Origin: Liolophura sinensis
Lineage: Eukaryota; Mollusca; Polyplacophora; Chitonida; Chitonidae
Reading direction: 5' to 3'
Assembly (NCBI RefSeq): GCF_032854445.1
Contig: NC_088301.1
Span: forward strand, 24,722,402-24,786,401
DNA length: 64,000 nucleotides
The position numbers were made by a program, and so were the translations under genes. Numbering within the stretch: the first letter of the stretch is position 1; every line of letters starts with the position of its first letter. The notes under the pieces are model-generated. The model made no database searches, was not told the origin of the DNA, and saw only the letters and a program-made list of their open reading frames with translations. This document shows positions 51,301-60,700 of this stretch, in pieces.

Positions 51301-53150
51301 AACAGGAAAACTCATTCCTCCATCCCATGCCCAGCTTAGGGCAGAAACCGACAGAATATGCACTAGCCTATTTCTTTACGTTTACCTTCCCAAAAAGACA
51401 CGTAAACTGTACATGCACCAATAAGTTGAGGGAAGGTGCATAAGATACAAGATATTTCAAGATCATAGTTTCAAGCAACCTTATGGATAATCAAATATTT
51501 TTCTCAAACACACAGCGTTCATTGTATGTTCAAAGTTGTCTATTTTGCATCATCCTACCAACGTATAATTTTGATACAATTCCACTTGAGGTTAATATTC
51601 TTTCATGCCTCACAGATACTTTACTATACACTGAGAATGTACACAGTTGTATATACACAGAACTGCACAGCACTACAATGCTTGCTATCTACACGAATGG
51701 AATACAATCTGAGAAATGAGCAAATCCCCAAAATAGTCTTCAGTTAAAGGAAAAGGCCTCTTAAAACCGAAGTAGGTATGATTGAATAGACCCCTTAACT
51801 CTATGCACAAATATACTTTCATTTATGTTTTTTACATTTTTTGTGAAAAGAGTTCAAGGCACTCAAACATTTGAATTCTAAGGTGGGCTTTATGAAGCAT
51901 ACTATCAGAGGTTAGGAACTCTGATGTCGCAAGGACTTTATCCCACTTTAATGAATGTTCGAATAACTCTTTTACCTATGAGTAAAACATTACTGAAATA
52001 ATGTTCCTAAATATTCCTTCCTTCTGGTGAACATCAGGAAAAAATGGTGATGAGACATCAGAGTTCCTAGATACCGTCAGTATGGCTCATAAAGTCCACT
52101 ATATTATTCAGATATTTTAATGCCTTTCAACACTCTTTAAAACAAAATCTACAAAAAAATTAATTGAAAGCATTTTCTCTCATAGTTTTCAGTTGTTTGT
52201 ATGTTGAACCTTACTTCATGTTTAAGCTTTCTTTTACTTCAACAGAAGCCCTTTTATCACAAATCATAGCAGCTTGTTGCATACATATAATTATATACAT
52301 TCATCTAAGCAAATATTGTCGATAAAATCCAGATATAGTTTCAGCTTAAATCAATAACATATTCTTCAGTCAACAAAAACATAAACATAAAAAAAAAATT
52401 TCAAAAGCTTAACATACATACAAATCCATGTCATTCTTTCTTAATCTATGAAACTGATTTACACTTTTCTGGTGAATTTGAGTCCACTTTCAAAACAATA
52501 ATCAACCAAAATGACTTCAAAAAGAATATTCTGTACATACTTCAAGTTAATTTAATAACGTTAGTGTGGTCATTCACTTGGGAATAACAACGACGACAAC
52601 GAATCTTGAATCTTCCACTTTTACACCTGAATGAAAACAGTGCTGAATAGCTGCCCAAGCGATAATAAAATGGACAGGTAATGAAAAAGTACAAGTGAAA
52701 CAGGCTAGACATGAAAATGTTTGGCATGGCACAAAAAGAAAACCACAAAGCAAACTATATAAAAAAAAAACAATAAAAAAAATTGTAAGTATGTAATATG
52801 AAAATGAATACCATACACCTGCGAAATGTATTCAAAGAATCTCTCAAAAGTTCTTCTTTCTTAAACATGCACAAGTAGTTCACACAGCCAAAAATTGGTG
52901 CCTTTTGGAAAAAATCATTACTTAAGTCTAATGTAATCACGCTTTAAACCAAACTTGATTAAATTCTGCACATTAGTTATTAAGATATCACGTAGACAAT
53001 TAAGGTCATGCAGGACAATAGATGACCCAACACCATGCATAAAAATACATGTACAGGTATGTGACGGAATTTCCTGTGTTATTTCAGCTGAGGCTTACAT
53101 AAGATGTCCTTGACATCATACCATTTGACTGACAATCTCTTTACTAAATC
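48301..53150. other. gene-free intergenic DNA
   Basis: AT-rich, with frequent stops in all frames. A diverged SINE A end lies near 49060-49130 (GGAAGGCAAGTGATCTTCAA). I see no conserved domain, RNA gene or complete transposon between here and 53150. Confidence 0.6.
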
Positions 53151-53310
53151 TAACTTAAATGACCTTAATTTTCGTCCATGACTAAGTTGCTCATTTTTCC
53201 ATATTCTGGGAATAATACTGAATTTCAGAGAGGTGCTTTGATAGGTATTTGACATTTATTTGCCTCCAAAAAAGCTCATTTGTGACCAAATTTTTAGGTC
53301 ATTTAGGGTA
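53151..53310. mobile_element. MITE family 1, copy 3
   Basis: Ends TAACTTAAATGACCTTAATT and (reversed) TACCCTAAATGACCTAAAAA; interior GACTAAGTTG and TTTATTTGCCTCCAAAAAA. About 160 bp. Confidence 0.65.
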
Positions 53311-53327
53311 ATCCTTCAGCCTAGACA

Positions 53328-53616
53328 TCAACTTTTAATTTGTAACTTTCTCGCTTGGCATTCAGCATGAAGGGGACAGTGCAACGACTGGTTGACTTGT
53401 ATCAGTATAATGGCTCGGGCGGGGCAGCTTACTTGCCTTTGGTAAGTCGTCTCAGTGAAGCAGCACTAAATAAAAGAGCGGTGGAAATCCGTCCTGCAAC
53501 AAGGAGGCACATTACACGTACATGCACCCTAAGGACTCCTTCGTCGTCATATGACTGAAAAATTGTTGAGTACGACGTTAAACCCCAAGCACTCACTCAC
53601 TCACTCAACTTTTAAT
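53328..53616 (+). repeat. SINE family B, 5'-truncated, with 12-bp target duplication
   Basis: The insert 53340-53604 is bounded by identical TCAACTTTTAAT copies (53328-53339 and 53605-53616). It matches the body of the full copy at 60191-60545 in reverse orientation: GACTTGTATCAGTATAATGG, GTGGAAATCCGTCC, GAGTACGACGTTAAACCCC, and the (ACTC)n tail. The head was lost at insertion. Confidence 0.92.
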
Positions 53617-53747
53617 CGACAAACCTTGGAATAAATATTATCTATTAACCATCAGGTTTTGATGCAACTTATAAAAAACATACCATATTTGATTTTATCT
53701 CTGCCATTCGTATTTTAGCATCTGGGGATTGCTCATCTTAAAATCAA

Positions 53748-53815
53748 ATTTATTTACTTATTTGTGTGATTGGTATCAGCAGCCAGCATTATTGTGGGAG
53801 GAAATCAAGCTCAGG
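53748..53815 (-). repeat. SINE family A, short degenerate fragment
   Basis: AATTTATTTACTTATTTGTG, TGATTGGTATCAGCAGCCAG and CATTATTGTGGGAGGAAA, with an internal deletion of the CTCAAGAATATTT block. Confidence 0.7.
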
Positions 53816-54513
53816 GAACTAAATTTAAATGAACTCATCCTTATAAAATGACCACACAATCATGACTTACATATAGTTAGCAGCCATTCATAAATACTGG
53901 TGCAGGTATTTAGACTTCATATTTCAGTCTCAGAGGCTGTTTCTGTAGTAACCCTGGCACCTGAAGTTTAACTCCATCCATGCCATGGGCAAAGTTAAGC
54001 TGGCTTAAATGGGAAAGTGGCTTTGAGCAAAGCCGGGGCATTTAACATGGCTTATTTATCTCTGCTTTGCAAAGTGGCTTTAAAACAATATCAGAGCTTG
54101 TTTACATGTACGGTATGCATGATAATATGTCCTATAAGGATTTCCACAATGACATTACTCAACTAGCTTAAATATGACGTGTATGAACGGACAAATTCTT
54201 AAACTGGCTTTAAACTGATTCTGACCACATACATATGTAAACACAAGCACTTTCAAAACTGGACTCCATTTAAACAAGTTCACATTTAATCCAGGTACAA
54301 TTTTGGTCGTGTGAACAGGACAGAAGCTTCATCATGGTGCAGCCTGTAGTGTGAATGTACACCAACAGAAATGATAAGACTGCTGTGAGAAGCAGGCCAC
54401 ACAAGGCTTGAAGACTGTATTAACCAATGCTTAGAGCTTGATGATATAAATTAAACGTAATCATCAAATACCCTCCTAACAAACCAGGCAAACTGAGGAG
54501 TGAATAAAAACAA

Positions 54514-54601
54514 TTAAGACGTTTATGTTGGGTTCATGTTTCCACCGAGCTCTTAAACAGAGGTTTAAGTTGGGTTCATGTTTCCACAGAGCTCTTAAAC
54601 A
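54514..54601. repeat. tandem duplication over the L3MBTL stop codon
   Basis: The segment AAGTTGGGTTCATGTTTCCAC, then GAGCTCTTAAAC, occurs at about 54567-54600 (coding end and stop) and again at about 54527-54559 (3' UTR), with one or two changes. The inner copy therefore carries a second in-register stop context. Confidence 0.85.
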
Positions 54602-54704
54602 TTAAAATGCTGTTATAAATCTTCAGAGCTGGTCCCAGCTTTATATTCATGATCTTCACAATGTCAGTCTGGTTGAGCAGCAGGAATGCCTCGCCATCAA
54701 TTTG
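54576..54704 (-). CDS. L3MBTL: L3MBTL exon (residues 536-577, stop)
   Basis: Second half of the SAM domain: [20 protein letters not shown], then [22 protein letters not shown] and stop. Acceptor ATTTCAG, phase 0. Confidence 0.95.
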   Translation of the reverse strand, partial: QIDGEAFLLLNQTDIVKIMNIKLGPALKIYNSILMFKSSVET

Positions 54705-57700
54705 CTGAAATGAAAACACAAACAACAATCAAAACCACAGGTAAAACAAATTCAGAATTTCTCTAACCTGTTCACTCAAAGCAACAAAACTCTCCAGGTG
54801 AAAAAAAACAAAACAATAGAGACATAACAGGATGCTAAACAATCCTTTAGAAGCTTTGTCAACAACTAAATAATTTGTCACACAAAGGTAGCACCTTTCC
54901 AGAAGCATTGCACATGTTTTATGTCAATTGGTAGAAGTCTTTTAAAGTTGAGACATTGGAAAAAGTTTAAATTCTAAATGACTATGGTGTGATACTAGAT
55001 ATGCATTCAAAATGCCTTACCAACCCTCATTTTGATTAGGTCACACTATTACACAAGTCTGGAATCAGGGAAGGTTTGAGTTATTGGACATCTTAAGTAC
55101 TTGTATATCATGGACTACTATAGAGCACAAAAGTGAAAACATAATACCATGGATTTAATTATTATCTTCACAGTCAATCACTGAGGTACATGTCAAATAA
55201 AAGACCATTAAATAGTGTCAATAAAAATAGTTTGATTTATCATTTTGAAGTTTTTAATTATTTTCGTAAAATGAACATTAAACTTGAAAATGCTGACATC
55301 TTATTCGGTTTTAGAAACTAAACATATTATTTCAAAAAAAAATATGGATGTGACCTCACTGATATCCTCTGGGTCACTATAGGCCATTGTAGAATTTGAT
55401 AGTTTAAAATCATTTTACTCGGTTGGAAAAATTCTATAAAAATAAATCAAACTGTTTTCCTGGACAGTGTATAATGTCTTTCAGCTGATTTATACTTCAT
55501 TTTAGTGTTATTTTTCGTCTTGAAAATACATCTAAAAACTAACTGGTAAAACCAGCTTTACTGTTACAAGTAATTGCCCACTTTCAGTTTTTACCTCTTC
55601 CGTGAAGACACTGGCCTGTTCTTCGCAGCCTGGCAGAGTCTTGACAAAGTCCGCCACATCTTGTATAGACCAGCTGGCTACCTGGCTGCCCTTGATTTTG
55701 TCCACCCCTGGCAGCAGTTTTGAGTGCTGGTCCCAGCAAAGAGGCAGATCTTTGGCTGGGTTTGGTACCATTGCTGACATGAACACAGACTGATGGATGC
55801 CATTATGGAGGTTGTTTCCGGCACCACCCATGGCCGGCTCAGGGGAATTACCTGGTGCTGAAAGTAAACATACATCTTACCATGAAATATAAATAACATT
55901 AAGGAAAAATAAAGAGGATAATATTTTTGTGCAACCATAATGAGATGCAAAAACAGTTGCTGATTGGCTACAAAATGTGATACTGTACGGCTTGATGAAG
56001 ATGTTTTCCAACTTAAGCTGCTATGGCTAGTTCTTTTAATGACCAATGACACTGTAACCAGGGTGGCAAGACAACAGATGTTAAGTCAGATTACTAACAA
56101 TTAACAGATTACAACAAATAAAATTCCCTGTACTTACACACTAACTCTCTTTCTCTTTTTTCTCTCCAGTGAAGAAATTTGTGCCTGAAAGAAACACAGC
56201 ATTTTATTCAGCAAGTGGAAAACTGAGCCACAGTATTCCTTACCAACGATTAGGATATCAAATGATGAGAAGATGTGTATTTCAGAATAAAAGTTAAACT
56301 TTTGAGCAAACACAGCTATAAAGCATGCAATGGGCAACTGTTGAAGTATATATAGTTTCATAAAAAGAAACAACTGGACGTACATGTGATGTTTAAAAGG
56401 ATACTACTGAATAGTCTTACAATTTACACATGATTAGAATCAGAGGCAAAATCAGTTATGCTGGACAGCCAAACAAGTCAGATAGTTTTACTCTGACTGG
56501 TAAATGGTCTGAATTTGAAGCTAAATTGCATGGACAAAGCCCACCACACTTAACATTGTAAATAGACACATAAATCTTGTGTCTTGTCTGGGAATTGCAC
56601 GGACAAAGCCCACCCCACTTAACATTGTAAATAGACACACAAATTTGTCTGGGAATTGCACGGACAAAGCCCACCAACATTAACATTGTAAATAGACACA
56701 CAAATCTTGTGTCTTGTCTGGGAATTGCATGGACAAGCCCATTCCACCTAACACTTTAAATAAACACACAAATCTTGTGTCTTGTCTGGGAATTGCATGG
56801 ACAAAGCCCACTCCACCTAACACTGTAAATAGACACACAAATCTTGTGTCTTGTCTGGGAATTGCATGGACAAAGCCCACTCCACCTAACACTGTAAATA
56901 GACACACAAATCTTGTGTCTTGTCTGGGAATTTCATGTAGCAGACACAGTCTACTGAAGCTGGAAGTACTCCGAAACACAGTCTACTGTAGATGGAAACC
57001 ATCAGAAACACAGTATAACAAGTCTTACTTCTTCCTGCCCCTTCCTCTGCCAGGCCTGAACTTTATCCCAGCTTTTGTGTGGTAGGGTTTAGGTTTGGTT
57101 ATGTTTTGTGAAGACAAGGGACATCCAGACACTTTTGAATGTGCTGCATACTTCCCTGTGACATGGCCACTTCCATCACATCCTGGCGTGGGGCATGACC
57201 TGCAACAAGATTTCCAATTAATTTTTTTTATAGAATTCTTCAGTGTGATTAAGCTCTTCCCTGGCATAATTAAAGGTGTAAACTACTTCTTTATTCCATT
57301 AGTGCTGGAAAAAAGTGAGGAAATATAACTTGTACATTGTTTCACTTCACCAAGGAAGGAGGTTGCATAGCTCCCTGTTTTATTGAGGTCATTTTTGTTC
57401 ACACATAGAGTTATTATTAACTCATCTTTAAGAACTTTGGTCAAACTTGATGGCACATCGGTTAAGTGAGTGAATGCTTGGGGTTTAACATCGGCACATC
57501 GGTTAAGAAACAAGTGACTATTTTTTCAGGTAAAAAGAGGATTTTCTAACTTTGATGAAGTATGTTTTATATCTCCTTCTAATTTTTAAATTCATTCAAA
57601 TTAAGCTTTGGTATCAGGAAACTATAATGCACCAGATAAAAGTAGTCCAACTACATCAGTAAGGAAATGACTACACCACAGAATTTAGTGATGTGCATGT

Positions 57701-60700
57701 AGCATTTCATATAGATCAGTTCATCAGAAGGGTACTGAAACCCTGATACCATCCCTTTTATCAACAAACAGAAAGTGTTTCAAATGTAGCAGACGTGTGT
57801 ATAGGCTATCCGCAACAATCTTCCTCTCTCAAAGTGATTTATTTATTCATTGGTGTTTTATTTCAAGATAAAGAGAACCACTGTGAGATGAATTTGAATC
57901 TGGGACTTCATAGTTCAAGATGGATGGCCTCCACTGCTGTAAAACTTTTACTTGAATACATTCTTTTATCAGACCCATTCCAAGCTCTGGATGGTAACAT
58001 ATCATTAGCTGACCTGATCTCAGGAGACCCTTTGTCTACTGCTCTGGAAGTCTTGGTTGCAGGTCCCCCTGATCCCTCGTCATTTCTCCCAGATGATAAA
58101 CGATCAGCTAGCGGCACATCCTTTATCATGTTCATGTGGGAGTATGGACAACCAAAAGCACTGAAACACCACAAAATATTACAGTCCTTCGCTATTCTCA
58201 GGCTTCAAGGTAAAATTAGCTGAGAAATTACATCACTAACTCTCCACATGTAACAAGCATGAAAAAACTCCAATTAAACCCAAGCCATACTGAACAGGGT
58301 GACTTTTTTAGATTTTTTTCTGGGTAGGAATTTATGGAAGACTACTGTTGCCACTGTAAATAAAAAAAATGTGTCCAGCTAATTCAATAAAATGGATAAT
58401 TATTCCGTTTTAACAAATTACTAAATTATTATAATGAATTACATGTAGCAAATCATTTTAACAGACTGCAATCCATTATAAACCTCAGGCCACTTAGATG
58501 TAGTTGTTATAAAGAATAGCAATGATTATAGTAATCCATTAAAGTAAACAGTAATCCGTAAAAACAAAATGGTAAACGAAACGATTTCCTAATTCGTTAA
58601 AACAGAATAAAAATCTGAATTAACGAATTAGCTGGACAAATTTTTTCTGTTTACAGTGGCACCAATAGGTTTCCATAGGAATTAAATCTTCACAATAAAT
58701 TCTAAGAGCAAATGACCTTAATTTGCAGTCACAAATTTAAAAAAAAAAATTTTTCTTTTGTTTAAAGCAACTGGACTTACCTATGATGACCGTTGTATTT
58801 TGCACCTTTAATATGTCCCATTCCTTTACAGCCAGGAGTGGGGCAGCCCCCTTGTCCAGGGGAAACAATCAAGTCTTCGGGATCTGTAGACAGTCACAAA
58901 GAACAACACATTGTAAGAACTGAAACCACTCTCAAAACGGTGCTAAGCATTGTTGAGTCTGTGCATTAATGAAAATAAATCAAAGTACTTTTGAAACAGA
59001 TAATTTTGGACATGAATTTTGTTTGCACTACTAGTCTCAAGGAATTTACAAGTAAATACAATAAATAAATGTATCAATACAGGTTTAAATTTAACATTTG
59101 GTTGGGTGTTCATTGCCTTCACTGGAACATTAAAAAACAAGCTTTCAGGTTCATAGGTGAAGGAAACTCGAGTAAACAGCCATCTTCTACCAGGTACCTG
59201 ACAAACCTCCCGGTTTGCAGCTGAACCAGAAATAGCTGGATCCATGTCAGTTGCCTCAAGAATTAAGCTTTAGTTGACAGTGAAGGACCCTTATACAAAA
59301 CAATCAGTAATGACTGATTGCTCGCTGTTTAACACCTTACTTGAAAACTTTTTACATACACTTGGTTTTATGGAAGGCGGAAACTGGACAATTAGTAATG
59401 AATGAGGTACTTACAGACTGGAGGTTGCAAGGCATGCCCTGTTCTGCCACACCAGCCTGGCGGATGCAGGTCTGGACAATCATCATCCACCCAGAAATCA
59501 TAACTCTCTGACCATCCATCAAAATGAATGCATATCTGGTTCTCCTCAACACTCTTCACAGTGGCAACACGAATGAGAATAGGGTTACGCTTGTCCACAG
59601 CTTCTAGTTTCATACCCACTTCGAATCCAACTGGGGCATGCTGAAAATTGAGACAGTTTATGCAGCCTTTTTTTTTCTTTCTTGTTTTCTTTACATGTAA
59701 AAAAAGGACTTCAAATATAATTGGCCTCAGCATTAAAATGTTACCATAGACTTAATATATGGAGAAATTTAACACAAACATAACAGGGTGTACAAAAAAG
59801 CCATTGGTATTCTGTACATCTGAGCTGACTATCACAAAAGGCAGGTTAATGAAAATGTAAGTTTTTTTATCCTAACAGCTTATAGGATTATTTTATCTGC
59901 GTTTATATTCATTGTATTCAAATATCACAATGTTTAAGCACCCACAAAGATGTGTGTCATAGCACGTTACACTTTCTTACCGGCTTGAACGCTCTTGGAG
60001 GAACAGCTGTGGCATTACACTTGGTGAGATATTCCTCCCAGGTGAAGTTTGAGACATCTGCCCAGTCTGAAACAATACCAACTTTATAGTGTTAGCCTAA
60101 TATATTACAGTGTTTTACAGTCTTTTCAATGTGTGTATGAAGTCAGAATGACAGGAGTAAACCAACACCATTCACCAGTTACATGTAACATGAGTGAGTG
60201 AGTGCTTGGGGTTTAACGTCATACTTAATAATTTTTCAGTTATATTATGACAAAAGAGTCGGTAGAGCCCACGTAATGTGCCTCCTTGATGCAGGACTGA
60301 TTTCCACGGCTATTTAATCTAGCGCTGCCTCAATGAGACAACTTCTCAAAGGCAAGTAAGATGCCCAGCTGGAGCCACTATACTGATACAAGTCAATCAG
60401 TCGCTGCACTATCCCCTTAATGCTGATTGCAAAACGAGGAAATTACAACTTCCTCTTTTAAGGTCTTAGGTGTGACCTGACCCAGGTTTGACCCTGGATC
60501 TATTTAGCCCGAAGCAGGCGCTCTACCAACTGAGCTATCAGTGCCAGTCCATGTGGCATGAAACCTCATTTAAACGTACAGCATGAACATTTATATTTAT
60601 GCTGTTTAGCAAAAAGCCAAAGATGTCACAAGTTCAAGAGGAAAGTATGTTGGAAATTGTTTACGTAGTATTCTGCACACGAAATTTGTGAAAACAATAT

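Noticed and set aside
56680-57085. Open frames of 99-123 codons on both strands
   Set aside because: They arise from the 69-bp minisatellite, whose unit is a multiple of three.
57795-58223. A 142-codon open frame on the plus strand
   Set aside because: It overlaps the L3MBTL exon at 58014-58160 on the opposite strand and is its shadow; the minus strand has the family motif CPYS...DRLS with fitting splice phase.
60480-60545. A possible tRNA gene (GGCACTGATAGCTCAGTTGG)
   Set aside because: The A and B boxes belong to the head of SINE family B; no complete cloverleaf with closing acceptor stem follows.
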